64,000 nucleotides of DNA from Amycolatopsis albispora (GTDB lineage: Bacteria > Actinomycetota > Actinomycetes > Mycobacteriales > Pseudonocardiaceae), in the NCBI RefSeq assembly GCF_003312875.1, contig NZ_CP015163.1:7626001-7690000 (forward strand). Direction: 5' to 3'. The position numbers and the translations under genes were made by a program. Under the pieces are notes generated by a model. The model was given only the letters and a program-made list of their open reading frames with translations, was not told the DNA's origin and made no database searches. Shown here one piece after another: positions 49,492-58,223 of this stretch; position 1 is the first letter of the stretch, and every line of letters begins with the position of its first letter.

Positions 49492-50649
49492 TCAGGAAAC
49501 TTCCGAGCTGCTCGCCGCGAAGGTGTTGCAGTCGACGATCCGGTTGTCCTTGGCGCCCGCCCGCCACCACGCCGCGTAGTGCGCGTTGGTGCCGTGGTCC
49601 CGGCTGCCCGAGGTGTTGTCGCCCCGGGTTTCCTGGTCGTCCCACGCCTTGTCGTACATGTCCCTGGTGATGGTGCCGCCGCGGTCGACGTGCGCCCCGA
49701 GGAACATGCCGGAGAAGCACTGCGCCTGCAGTTCCTTGCGCCGCGCCATCTCCAGGCCCTTTTCCGAGTTCTGCCCGGCCGCGTAGATCTCCTCCCACGC
49801 GGCGTCCATCAACCCGGCGACCTCCTGCACGTGGTGGCCGTACTCGTGGGCGAACAACGCCAGGTACACGCCCGGGTTGTTGCCGTACTGGTCGGTCTGC
49901 AGCCCGCGGAACGGCACGTACAGGTTGTTCTCGCAGTAGTACGCCGCGGTGGCGATGCCGACCTGGATGTTCCCGCATTCGGTCTGGAAGCTCGAACCGG
50001 TCGGGAAGTGCAGCGCGGGCGGCGTGAACGGCAGGTTGTAGTACTCCAGGAACGGCCCCCACGCCGCGTCCAGGCACTGGCTCGCCGCGGTGAAGAACGC
50101 CTCCGCCGCAGCCTGGTTGCTCTGCCAGCCGGGCAGGTTGCACACGCGGTTCTTCAGCCCGGCCGCCGGGTCCTGCAGGATCGGGTGGTCGGCCAGCTTG
50201 AACACCTTCTGCGGGCCCGAGCTGGACGGGCTGTCCGAGGACCGGCTGCTGCTCGGCGGCGCCGAACTCGACGACGAGGTGCTGGACGAACCGCCGGTGC
50301 GCTCGCTCGGGGTGTTGCTCAGCGTGGCCGGGGGAATGCTGCCGCCGTCGGCCACCGGATCCCTGTCCGAGCTGACCGCGACCACCACCACGACCAGGCC
50401 GACCACCAGCAGCGCGGCCGCGCCGAGGCAGAGCGCGATGATCGGCCCGTTCGACTTCTTCGGCGGACCGCCGTACGGCGGCTGCGGCTGACCCCACTGC
50501 GGCGGCGGGTACCCGGGCGGGCCGGGTGCCGGGCGCGGCGGCGGGAGCGGGCCGGACGGCGGCTGGCCGCCGTAACCGGACGGGGGCTGCTGGCCTCCGA
50601 ACCCCGGCGAGCCGTGCGGCGGCCAGGGGCCCTGCGGCGGTTGCGTCAT
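49492..50649 (-). CDS. Neutral zinc metallopeptidase (YpfJ type), membrane anchored
   Basis: 385 residues. The first 85 residues are rich in Pro, Gly and Gln (GSPGFGGQQPPSGYGGQPPS) and cytoplasmic; one membrane helix follows (IIALCLGAAALLVVGLVVVV). A Ser-rich linker leads to the peptidase domain with ALFAHEYGHHVQEVAGLMDA, which holds the HExxH zinc site, and downstream QAQCFSGMFLGAHVDRGG. The family (pfam04228) is widespread in actinobacteria; the substrate is unknown and the domain should act outside the membrane. Divergent from a membrane-protein gene across 217 bases that show no further gene. Confidence 0.9.
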   Translation of the reverse strand: MTQPPQGPWPPHGSPGFGGQQPPSGYGGQPPSGPLPPPRPAPGPPGYPPPQWGQPQPPYGGPPKKSNGPIIALCLGAAALLVVGLVVVVVAVSSDRDPVADGGSIPPATLSNTPSERTGGSSSTSSSSSAPPSSSRSSDSPSSSGPQKVFKLADHPILQDPAAGLKNRVCNLPGWQSNQAAAEAFFTAASQCLDAAWGPFLEYYNLPFTPPALHFPTGSSFQTECGNIQVGIATAAYYCENNLYVPFRGLQTDQYGNNPGVYLALFAHEYGHHVQEVAGLMDAAWEEIYAAGQNSEKGLEMARRKELQAQCFSGMFLGAHVDRGGTITRDMYDKAWDDQETRGDNTSGSRDHGTNAHYAAWWRAGAKDNRIVDCNTFAASSSEVS

Positions 50650-50866
50650 AAAACTGGTCCCCGGCTGTTCGTCCCGGCACGGCGGCCTCGGCGGTCACGA
50701 CTGCCAAAAGCATATCCACTCACTCGCGTGGCCGGGGCTCGTATGGGGGAATCCGGCCCTGGACCGGCGAACCTGCCCGCCCGCACCCGCCGAGTCGCGT
50801 TGGCCTGGGCGTACCTGCTCTGAAAGAGTGTGGACCTCACCGCGAACGACGTATTGGCAGGAGCCG

Positions 50867-51997
50867 ATGAGCGACACGAATGGGTGGGCCACCCCCGGCG
50901 GGCCGCCCCCGCAGCACCAGCCGCACGGCGGCTGGCCGCCGCCCCCGCAGCCAGGTCCGCGCTGGAACCCGGACGGTTACGGCAGGCCGGGCGTCATCCC
51001 GCTGCGGCCGCTGAACATCGGGGAGATCCTCGACGGCGCGTTCACCACGGTGCGGCGCAACCCGGCGATCATGCTCGGCGTGTCGCTGGTGGTGGTGCTG
51101 ATCACCCAGTTCGTCGGGTACCTGGTCAGCCTGCCGCTGCTGGACGACCTCAACCGCGCCAGCGAGGCCACCAACCGGGTGCTCACCGAGCAGCAGGCCC
51201 TCGACCTGGCCACCGACCTGCTCACCTCCAGCGGGCTGGTGGCGGTGGTGTCCGGGGTGGTCTCCGCGCTCGGCACGTCCTTCCTGGACGGCTTCCTCAC
51301 CGTGGTCGTCGGCAAGGCCATCCTCGGGCGCAAGCCGACCTTCGGCGAGGCGATGAAGGAGGCCGCGCCGCGGCTGGTGCCGCTGCTCGGGCTGACCATT
51401 CTGTACACGCTGATGATCTTCGTCGGGCTGCTGCTGTGCATCGTGCCCGGCATCTACGTCGGGGTGGTCTTCGGCCTCGCCACACCCGCGCTGGTGCTGG
51501 AGAAGGCGGGCATCGGCACCGCGTTCAAGCGGTCGAGCCTGCTGGTCAAGGACGCCTTCTGGCGCGTGCTCGGGGTGCTGCTGCTGGCCATGGTCATCGC
51601 CTGGGTGATCACGCAGGTGGTGTCGCTGCCGTTCAGCCTGGCCGGTGACTTCTCCGGCTTCACCACGCTGTTCAGCGGCGAGGTGCCCGAGTACACCGAG
51701 TTCGGGCTGGCCATCGCCACGCTCGGCACGGTCGTCGCGCTGACCTTCACCGCGCCGTTCTCCGCCGGGGTGCGCGCGCTGGTCTACATCGACCAGCGCA
51801 TGCGCAAGGAGGGCATGGACTTCCAGCTGGCCCGTGCCGCCGCCGCGCCGGCCGCGCCGCCCGCTGGATCGACCGATCCGACGCCGCCGTCGGGCATTCC
51901 GATGGGACAGGTGACCCCCGAGCAACCCGAGCCGCCCAAGGAGTCTTCCGGGGAGGACAAGCCCAAGGAGGACCCAGAGCCGCCGCGGCCGTCATGA
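50867..51997 (+). CDS. Multi-pass membrane protein (GDPD-membrane-domain-like)
   Basis: 376 residues from ATG 50867, behind GGCAGGAG. A Pro/Gly-rich head (TPGGPPPQHQPHGGWPPPPQ) precedes about six helices, with the signature IPLRPLNIGEILDGAFTTVR common to actinobacterial membrane proteins with a glycerophosphodiesterase-type membrane domain. The C-terminus is acidic and Pro-rich (ESSGEDKPKEDPEPPRPS). Function unknown. It opens a five-gene operon and overlaps the DUF4129 gene by 4 bases. Confidence 0.82.
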   Translation: MSDTNGWATPGGPPPQHQPHGGWPPPPQPGPRWNPDGYGRPGVIPLRPLNIGEILDGAFTTVRRNPAIMLGVSLVVVLITQFVGYLVSLPLLDDLNRASEATNRVLTEQQALDLATDLLTSSGLVAVVSGVVSALGTSFLDGFLTVVVGKAILGRKPTFGEAMKEAAPRLVPLLGLTILYTLMIFVGLLLCIVPGIYVGVVFGLATPALVLEKAGIGTAFKRSSLLVKDAFWRVLGVLLLAMVIAWVITQVVSLPFSLAGDFSGFTTLFSGEVPEYTEFGLAIATLGTVVALTFTAPFSAGVRALVYIDQRMRKEGMDFQLARAAAAPAAPPAGSTDPTPPSGIPMGQVTPEQPEPPKESSGEDKPKEDPEPPRPS

Positions 51998-52629
51998 TCC
52001 CGGTCGACATCGACCGCGACGAGGCCGCGGAAGCGGCCCGTCGCGAACTCGCCGACCCGGCCTACCAGGCGGCTGAGCCGTCCTGGCTGGCCGAGGCGGT
52101 CGAATGGGTGCTGGCCCGGCTCGACGAACTGGTCAGCTCCGCCGCCGAGCTGACCACGGCCTCGCCGCTCGCGTGGGTGCTGCTCGCGCTGCTGGTGGTG
52201 GTCGTGGTGCTGGTCGTGCGGCGGCGGCTCGGGCCGACGCGGCGGGGGGCCAAGGCGTCGCACGAGGTGTTCACCGGCGACAAGCTGACCGCCGCCGGGT
52301 ACCGCCAGGCCGCCGAGGCCGCGCTCGCCGAGGGCAGGCTGGCCGACGCGGTCCGCGACCGGTTCCGCGCAATCGTTTGCGGCCTGGAGGAACGCGGGGT
52401 GCTGGAGGTGCGCACCGGACGCACCGCCGACGAGGCCGCGAACGAAGCCGCCCACCGGCTGCCCGCGCTCGCCGGTGAACTCCGCCGGGGCGCGGTCCAG
52501 TTCGACGACGTGTTCTACGGCGGCCGCACGGCCACCGAGGCCGGGTACCGGCGGCTGGTCGCGCTGGACGAGGCCGCCGCCGCGGCCCGGCCGCTGGCGT
52601 CGGCCGCGGCCAGCGGAGTCGCCCGGTGA
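51994..52629 (+). CDS. DUF4129 membrane protein
   Basis: 211 residues. An N-terminal soluble helix (RDEAAEAARRELADPAYQAA) with the ARRELADPAY motif of DUF4129, one membrane helix (PLAWVLLALLVVVVVLVVRR) and a cytoplasmic helical domain (AGYRQAAEAALAEGRLADAV) follow. DUF4129 proteins regularly accompany MoxR/DUF58 genes, as here, and some are linked to envelope function. Overlaps both neighbours by 4 bases. Confidence 0.88.
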   Translation: MIPVDIDRDEAAEAARRELADPAYQAAEPSWLAEAVEWVLARLDELVSSAAELTTASPLAWVLLALLVVVVVLVVRRRLGPTRRGAKASHEVFTGDKLTAAGYRQAAEAALAEGRLADAVRDRFRAIVCGLEERGVLEVRTGRTADEAANEAAHRLPALAGELRRGAVQFDDVFYGGRTATEAGYRRLVALDEAAAAARPLASAAASGVAR

Positions 52630-53762
52630 CGTCGACCTCCCCCGACGCCGCGAAGCTCTGGCGTGCCGCGAAGAAGCCGCTGATCATCCTGGCGATCCTG
52701 CTCGCGGGTGTGCTCGTGCTCGTCCTCGTGCGTGGTGACCAGGGCGCCCGCGAGGAACTGCATCCCGACTCCTACGCGCCCGACGGCGGGCGCGCGCTCG
52801 CCGAAGTGCTCCGCGAGCAGGGCGTGCGTGTCGACCAGGTGGACACCTTCGGCGAAGCCGAGTCCGCGGACGGGGAAACGCTGCTCATCACGCGGCCGGA
52901 CCTGCTGCCGCCGGAACGGCTCGTCGAACTGCGTGACCAGGTCGAGCGGCTGGTGCTGGTCGGCGCGCAGGGGCCGGGCGTCGGCGCGGTGCTGCCCGGC
53001 ACGCAGGTCGCCGGAATCGCCGAGGTGGACAACCGGCAGCCGGAATGCCCGCTCGCGGCGGCCGTGGCCGCGGCCGAGGCGACCTCCGGCGGGGTGCGCT
53101 ACCAGCCGGGGGACGGCGTGCTCTCGTGTTATCCCGTCGACGGCGCGGGCACGCTGGTGCAGCGCTTCGGCGGTCCGGAAACCACGGTGACCCTGCTCGG
53201 CACGCCCGCGCCGCTGACCAACGAACGGCTGGACGAGGCGGGCAACGCGGCACTGGGCCTGCGGTTGCTCGGCGCGGGCGAGCGGCTGGTCTGGTACGTG
53301 CCCTCGGCCACCGATCCGGCGTTGCGCGGGGACGAGCGGACCTTCACCGAACTGGTGCCGGACGGCGTGAAGTTCGGCCTGGTGCAGTTGTTCATCGCGG
53401 CCGTCGTGCTGGCTTTGTGGCGGGCGCGGCGGCTGGGCCGGGTGGTGCACGAACCGCTGCCCGTGGTGGTCAGGGCGGCCGAGACGGTGGAGGGCCGCGC
53501 GCGGCTCTACCGCCGGTCCGGGGCGACCGCGCACGCCGCCGGAACCCTGCGCCAGGCCGCCAGGGCCCGGCTCGCGCCGCGGCTCGGCCTGGCGCCCGAC
53601 GCCGAACCACCGGCGCTGATCGGCGCGCTCGCCACCCGCACCGGACGGCCCGGCGCGCACCTGCACGACCTGCTCTACGGTCCGCCGCCGGAGGCCGATC
53701 CGGCGCTGGTCCGGCTCGCCGATGAACTTGACCGACTCGAGAAAGAGGTCGACGACCGATGA
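52626..53762 (+). CDS. DUF4350 membrane protein
   Basis: 378 residues from GTG 52626. One helix at the N-terminus (KPLIILAILLAGVLVLVLVR), an external domain with the DUF4350 hallmark HPDSYAPDGGRALAEVLREQ (GATase-like fold), a second helix near residue 260 (FGLVQLFIAAVVLALWRARR) and a cytoplasmic part (GRARLYRRSGATAHAAGTLR). It is the partner of DUF4129, MoxR and DUF58 in a conserved actinobacterial operon. Biochemical role unknown. Confidence 0.88.
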   Translation: MTSTSPDAAKLWRAAKKPLIILAILLAGVLVLVLVRGDQGAREELHPDSYAPDGGRALAEVLREQGVRVDQVDTFGEAESADGETLLITRPDLLPPERLVELRDQVERLVLVGAQGPGVGAVLPGTQVAGIAEVDNRQPECPLAAAVAAAEATSGGVRYQPGDGVLSCYPVDGAGTLVQRFGGPETTVTLLGTPAPLTNERLDEAGNAALGLRLLGAGERLVWYVPSATDPALRGDERTFTELVPDGVKFGLVQLFIAAVVLALWRARRLGRVVHEPLPVVVRAAETVEGRARLYRRSGATAHAAGTLRQAARARLAPRLGLAPDAEPPALIGALATRTGRPGAHLHDLLYGPPPEADPALVRLADELDRLEKEVDDR

Positions 53763-54718
53763 CGTCCGCTGCTGACGCCCGCGAGGCACTGATCGCGCTC
53801 CGAGCGGAGGTCGCGAAGGCCGTGGTGGGCAACGACGGCGCGGTGAGCGGCCTGATCGTGGCCCTGCTGTGCCGGGGTCACGTGCTGCTCGAAGGCGTGC
53901 CGGGGGTGGCGAAGACGCTGCTCGTGCGTGCCTTCGCCACCGCGCTCGACCTGCGCACCACCCGCGTGCAGTTCACCCCCGACCTGATGCCGGGTGACGT
54001 CACCGGCTCGCTGGTCTACGACGCGCGCACGGCCGACTTCTCCTTCCGCGAGGGGCCGGTGTTCACCAACCTGCTGCTCGCCGACGAGATCAACCGGACA
54101 CCGCCGAAAACGCAGTCCTCGCTGCTGGAGGCGATGGAGGAACGGCAGGTGTCGGTGGACGGCACGCCGCGTGCGCTGCCCGACCCGTTCACCGTGATCG
54201 CCACGCAGAACCCGGTCGAATACGAGGGCACCTACCCGCTGCCGGAGGCGCAGCTCGACCGGTTCCTGGTGAAGCTGACCATGCCGTCGCCTTCGCGCGA
54301 GGACGAGTACGGCATCCTGCTACGCCACGCCGAAGGATTCGACCCGCGTGACCTGACCGCGGCCGGGGTGAAGCCGGTCGCCGGGCGCGCGCAGCTCGAA
54401 GCCGGGCGCGCCGCGGTCGCCGAAGTGAAGTTGCGGCCCGAAGTCATCGCGTACATCGTCGATTTGTGCCGTGCGACAAGGACTTCACCGTCGGTGCGGC
54501 TCGGCGTTTCGCCGCGTGGCGCGACGGCGTTGCTGGCGGCGGCGCGGGCGTGGGCGTGGCTGGCCGGTCGTGACTACGTGACGCCGGACGACGTGAAGGC
54601 GCTGGCCAGGCCCGCGCTCCGGCACCGGCTCGGGCTGCGGCCGGAGGCCGAACTGGAGGGCGCGACCGCGGACGGGGTGCTGGAGCGGGTGCTCGCTTCG
54701 GTGCCCGTGCCGCGCTGA
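53759..54718 (+). CDS. MoxR-family AAA+ ATPase
   Basis: 319 residues. Walker A GVPGVAKT (about 46-53), Walker B in LLADEINRTPPKTQSSLLEA, sensor region FTVIATQNPVEYEGTYPLPE and the lid with SVRLGVSPRGATALLAAARA. MoxR ATPases act as chaperones that mature or remodel partner complexes, generally with DUF58/VWA proteins encoded next to them, as in this operon. Its TGA stop shares its final A with the ATG of the original DUF58 start at 54718. Confidence 0.94.
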   Translation: MTSAADAREALIALRAEVAKAVVGNDGAVSGLIVALLCRGHVLLEGVPGVAKTLLVRAFATALDLRTTRVQFTPDLMPGDVTGSLVYDARTADFSFREGPVFTNLLLADEINRTPPKTQSSLLEAMEERQVSVDGTPRALPDPFTVIATQNPVEYEGTYPLPEAQLDRFLVKLTMPSPSREDEYGILLRHAEGFDPRDLTAAGVKPVAGRAQLEAGRAAVAEVKLRPEVIAYIVDLCRATRTSPSVRLGVSPRGATALLAAARAWAWLAGRDYVTPDDVKALARPALRHRLGLRPEAELEGATADGVLERVLASVPVPR

Positions 54719-54776
54719 TGGCGCTCACCGGGCGCGCCGGGCTGGTGGCGCTGGCGGGCGTGGTGGTGGCGGCGCT

Positions 54777-55994
54777 GTGGCCGTCCGGGCTGACCTGCTG
54801 GTGCTGGCTTTGGTGCTGCTGCTGGGGATCGGCGTCGACCTGCTGCTCGCGGCGAGTGTGCGCGGGCTGGCTTTTTCCCGCTCCGGCGCGGATTCGGTGC
54901 GGCTGGGCGAGACCGCCGAAGTGACGTTGACGGTGGAGAACCCGGGCACGCGGACGTTGCGCGGGCGGCTCCGGGACGCGTGGCAGCCGAGCGCGGGGAT
55001 CGCCGAGGACCGGCACGCCGTGGTGATCCCCGGTGGTGAGAGCCGGCGCGTGGTGGCCCGCCTGACACCGACGCGCCGCGGCGACCGGCTGGCTGTCGCG
55101 GTCACCGTGCGCTCGTTCGGGCCGCTCGGTTTGGCCGCACGGCAGGGTTCGCACGCCGTGCCGTGGAAACTGCGCGCGCTGCCGCCGTTCCACAGCCGCC
55201 GTCACCTGGCGTCGCGGCTTTCGCGGCTGCGTCAGCTGGACGGGCGGCAGGCGGTGCTGGTTCGCGGGCAGGGCACGGAATTCGACTCGCTGCGCGAGTA
55301 CGTCATCGGCGACGACGTGCGGTCGATCGACTGGCGCGCCACCGCGCGGGCCGCCGACGTGATGGTGCGGACCTGGCGGCCGGAGCGGGACCGGCACGTG
55401 GTGCTGGTGCTCGACACCGGCCGGGTCGCGGCGGGCCGGGTCGGGGACGTGCCCCGGCTGGACGCGGCGATGGACGCGGCCCTGCTGCTGGCGGCGCTGG
55501 CGACGCGGGCGGGGGACCGGGTGCAGCTGATCGCCTACGACCGCGTGCTGCGGGCTTCCGCGCAGGGCGCCGGGCCGTCGCTGGTGAACGCGATGGCGCC
55601 GCTGGAGGCGGAACTGGTCGAGCCGGACGTGCGTGGCATGGTCACCGAGGTGCTGCGGCGGGCCGGGCAGCGCTCGCTGGTGGTGTTGTTCACCGGGCTG
55701 GACGCGGCTCCGGTGCAGGAGGGGTTGCTGCCGGTGCTCACTTCGCTGACCGCGCGGCACCAGGTGGTGGTCGCGGCGGTGGCGGACCCGCGGGTTTCGG
55801 AAATGGCGCGGGCACGTGGTGACGCGGAAGCCGTCTACGACGCGGCCGCCGCGGAACGCACCCTCGCGGAACGGCGGCAGGTGACCAGCCTGCTGGGACG
55901 GCGCGGCGTCGAGATCGTGGATGCGGTGCCGGACGAACTGGCACCGGCTTTGGCGGACCGGTACCTGGCCCTGAAAGCCGCGGGCCGCCTCTGA
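54777..55994 (+). CDS. DUF58 protein, N-terminus apparently frameshifted
   Basis: 405 residues from GTG 54777. Membrane helix LLVLALVLLLGIGVDLLLAA, then a beta domain and the DUF58 core with GTEFDSLREYVIGDDVRSID and VLVLDTGRVAAGRVGDVP (VWA-like). A normal DUF58 N-terminus has two helices starting MALTGR-. That start exists at ATG 54718 (MALTGRAGLVALAGVVVAAL), coupled to the moxR stop, but in another frame; it would need a single-base change near 54785-54810 to join the present frame. Either the gene is truncated, initiates at 54777, or the sequence contains an error. Confidence 0.82.
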   Translation: MAVRADLLVLALVLLLGIGVDLLLAASVRGLAFSRSGADSVRLGETAEVTLTVENPGTRTLRGRLRDAWQPSAGIAEDRHAVVIPGGESRRVVARLTPTRRGDRLAVAVTVRSFGPLGLAARQGSHAVPWKLRALPPFHSRRHLASRLSRLRQLDGRQAVLVRGQGTEFDSLREYVIGDDVRSIDWRATARAADVMVRTWRPERDRHVVLVLDTGRVAAGRVGDVPRLDAAMDAALLLAALATRAGDRVQLIAYDRVLRASAQGAGPSLVNAMAPLEAELVEPDVRGMVTEVLRRAGQRSLVVLFTGLDAAPVQEGLLPVLTSLTARHQVVVAAVADPRVSEMARARGDAEAVYDAAAAERTLAERRQVTSLLGRRGVEIVDAVPDELAPALADRYLALKAAGRL

Positions 55995-56007
55995 CCCTCA
56001 GCCGAGC

Positions 56008-56068
56008 CGGTGTCACGAATGTGGCTTTCGAGACGTTTGGCGTCTCGAAAGCCACATTCGTGACACCG
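56008..56068. repeat. 55-bp palindrome, copy 5
   Basis: Core 56011-56065 with the same arms and TTTGG loop as copy 1; pairing continues three bases outward on both sides (CGG/CCG). It lies between the convergent DUF58 and SpoIIM genes. Confidence 0.95.
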
Positions 56069-56084
56069 AGCCGGGCGCGTCGGG

Positions 56085-57092
56085 TTAGCCCGAACTCGGG
56101 GTGGTGGCGGCGGTGAGGCGGGCGTCCAGGTCCCCGGTTTCCCCGGCCGCCGCCGCTCGCCTGCCCAGGATGAACACGTAGGCGAAGAACACCAGTTCCG
56201 CGACCACGCCGATGCCCACCCGCGCCCACGTCGGCAGGCCCGAGGGCGTCACGAACGCTTCGATCACCCCGGTCACCAGCAGCACGCACGCCAGCCCCAG
56301 CGCCATCAGCACCACCGAGCGGCCCTCCGCGCCGAGCGCCGCGGCGCGGGTGCGGCGGCCGGGGTCGATCACCGTCCAGCCCAGGCGGAGACCCGTTCCG
56401 GCGGCGACAAAAACGGCGGTCAGTTCCAGCAGGCCGTGCGGGGTGATCAGGCCGAGGAAGACGTCCAGCCGCCCGGCCGCGGCCATCAGCCCGCCCGACA
56501 GGCCGATGTTGAGCACGTTGCTGCCCAGGATGTACAGCACCGGCAAACCGAACAACACCCCCAGCAGCAAGCAGCCCGCCGCCACCCAGGCGTTGTTCGT
56601 CCACACCCGCGCGGCGAACGAGGCCGCCGGATCGCTGGAGTAGTACGACTCGAAGTCCCCGCCGGGCGCGGTCAGCTGCTGGATCTCCTCCGGCGCCGCG
56701 ACCGCCGCCTGCACCTCCGGGTTCAGCGCGATCCACGCCGACACCACGCCGGACGCCAAGAGGGAGACCACCATCACCGGCACCCACCAGTGCCAGCTCC
56801 GGTACACCGCCGCCGGGAAGCGCCGCGAGAAGAACAGGCCGAACTCGCGCCAGGCCGGGCTGTGCGTGCCGGTCACCGCGGACCGCGCGCGGATCACCAC
56901 CGCCGACAGGTGCTCGACCAGCGCGGGATCCGGTGCCTTCGCGCGCAACGTGGACAGGTGCGTGGCGGCGCGCTGGTAGAGCAGGACCAGTTCGTCGGCC
57001 TCGGCGCCGGTCAGCTTGCGGCTGCGTTTGGTCAGGTGTTCGAGCCGGTCCCACGCGGGCCGGTGCGCAGCGACAAAAACGTCGACGTCCAT
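56085..57092 (-). CDS. SpoIIM-family membrane protein
   Basis: 335 residues. A cytoplasmic helical head (DRLEHLTKRSRKLTGAEADE, LLYQRAATHLSTLR) precedes about five membrane helices; the SpoIIM signature is visible in TNNAWVAAGCLLLGVLFGLP followed by NIGLSGGLMAAAG and LGLITPHGLLELTAVFVAAG. In Bacillus SpoIIM is part of the engulfment machinery; actinobacterial members sit with RDD, MoxR and DUF58 genes and have no assigned role. Divergent from the RDD gene. Confidence 0.92.
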   Translation of the reverse strand: MDVDVFVAAHRPAWDRLEHLTKRSRKLTGAEADELVLLYQRAATHLSTLRAKAPDPALVEHLSAVVIRARSAVTGTHSPAWREFGLFFSRRFPAAVYRSWHWWVPVMVVSLLASGVVSAWIALNPEVQAAVAAPEEIQQLTAPGGDFESYYSSDPAASFAARVWTNNAWVAAGCLLLGVLFGLPVLYILGSNVLNIGLSGGLMAAAGRLDVFLGLITPHGLLELTAVFVAAGTGLRLGWTVIDPGRRTRAAALGAEGRSVVLMALGLACVLLVTGVIEAFVTPSGLPTWARVGIGVVAELVFFAYVFILGRRAAAAGETGDLDARLTAATTPSSG

Positions 57093-57170
57093 CCCGGTCC
57101 GTTCCCCTCGATTCCAGTCCGCCCGACAGTACTACCCTCGGCCGGGAGACCCAGCCGTCGAGGGAGCGCG

Positions 57171-58010
57171 ATGTCCGAACTGGTCACCGGGGACGCGGTG
57201 GTGCTGCGGTTGCGCGTGGCCGCCGTGCCCACCCGCTGCCTCGCCTTCCTGCTCGACGTGCTGCTGCAGGTGGCGGCGCTGCTGGCGTTGCTGATGGTCG
57301 CCGGGGTGGCGCTGGCCGCCACCGTGGACGAGGCGCTGTTCCTCACCGTTTCGCTGGTGGTTGTGGTGCTCGTGCTGGTCGGGTACCCGGTGGCGATGGA
57401 GAGCCTGACCGGCGGCCGCACGCTCGGCAAGATGGCGCTCGGCCTGCGCGTGGTCCGCGACGACGGCGGCCCGATCCGGTTCCGGCACGCGCTCACCCGC
57501 GGGCTGGCCGGGTTCTTCGTGGACTTCTGGGCGCTGGGCCTGGCCGGTTCGGTGGCGCTGGTGGTGTCGTTCCTGTCGGGCCGGAGCAAGCGCGTCGGCG
57601 ACTACCTGGCCGGCACCGTGGTGATCTCCGAGCGCACGCCGGCCGCGGTCACGCCGATGATCATGATGCCGCCGGGGCTGGAGGGCTGGGCCGCGCACCT
57701 GGACCTCGCCCGCCTGCCGGACGCCGCCGCGCTCGACGCGCGCCAGTACCTCGGGCGCTGGCGCGAGTTCAGCGAGGACGCCAGGGCGCACCTGGGTTTC
57801 CAGATCTCGCGGGAGATCGCCGAGGCCATCGGCACGCCGGTGCCGCCCGGCATGCCGTACTGGACCTACCTGTCCGCGATCCTGGCCGAACGACGACGGC
57901 GGGACCACGCGCAGGCGTGGCAGCGGCAGGCGGCGGTGCCGTACCAGCAGCAGCCACCGCTGCCGCCCGGCCCGCCCGCCGGCGAGCAACCGTTCGCACC
58001 CCCGGGCTGA
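57171..58010 (+). CDS. RDD-family membrane protein
   Basis: 279 residues from ATG 57171 behind GAGGGAG. RDD core of three helices: AVPTRCLAFLLDVLLQVAAL, VAMESLTGGRTLGKMALGLR (the GRTLGK motif) and ALTRGLAGFFVDFWALGLAG. The C-terminal 100 residues are cytoplasmic and end in Pro/Gln-rich sequence (PYQQQPPLPPGPPAGEQPFA). Transport has been suggested for some RDD proteins. The SpoIIM/RDD divergent pair next to a MoxR operon is a standard actinobacterial arrangement. Confidence 0.9.
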   Translation: MSELVTGDAVVLRLRVAAVPTRCLAFLLDVLLQVAALLALLMVAGVALAATVDEALFLTVSLVVVVLVLVGYPVAMESLTGGRTLGKMALGLRVVRDDGGPIRFRHALTRGLAGFFVDFWALGLAGSVALVVSFLSGRSKRVGDYLAGTVVISERTPAAVTPMIMMPPGLEGWAAHLDLARLPDAAALDARQYLGRWREFSEDARAHLGFQISREIAEAIGTPVPPGMPYWTYLSAILAERRRRDHAQAWQRQAAVPYQQQPPLPPGPPAGEQPFAPPG

Positions 58011-58046
58011 GCCGTGGTCATGAACCCCGCCACCACGCGAGGTCGC

Positions 58047-58113
58047 GCCGAGCCGCGGAACGAGGCGCGACGGGCCGCCCAACGGCACGGCGTGCCTCGT
58101 TCCGCGGCTCGGC
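58047..58113. repeat. 20-bp perfect inverted repeat between RDD and DUF2207 genes
   Basis: GCCGAGCCGCGGAACGAGGC (58047-58066) and its exact complement (58094-58113) are separated by 27 bases. It lies 37 bases after the RDD stop and could end that transcript or act on the DUF2207 gene 110 bases downstream. Confidence 0.9.
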
Positions 58114-58223
58114 TCAACGGCGACCTCGCCCGCCGCGCCGGAGGCGCGGCCGAAAATACGGTTGAGATATGTTCTGGGCGAAACGGGCCTGAGGCACCAT
58201 CGGGTGGTCTATGGTCTAGCACC

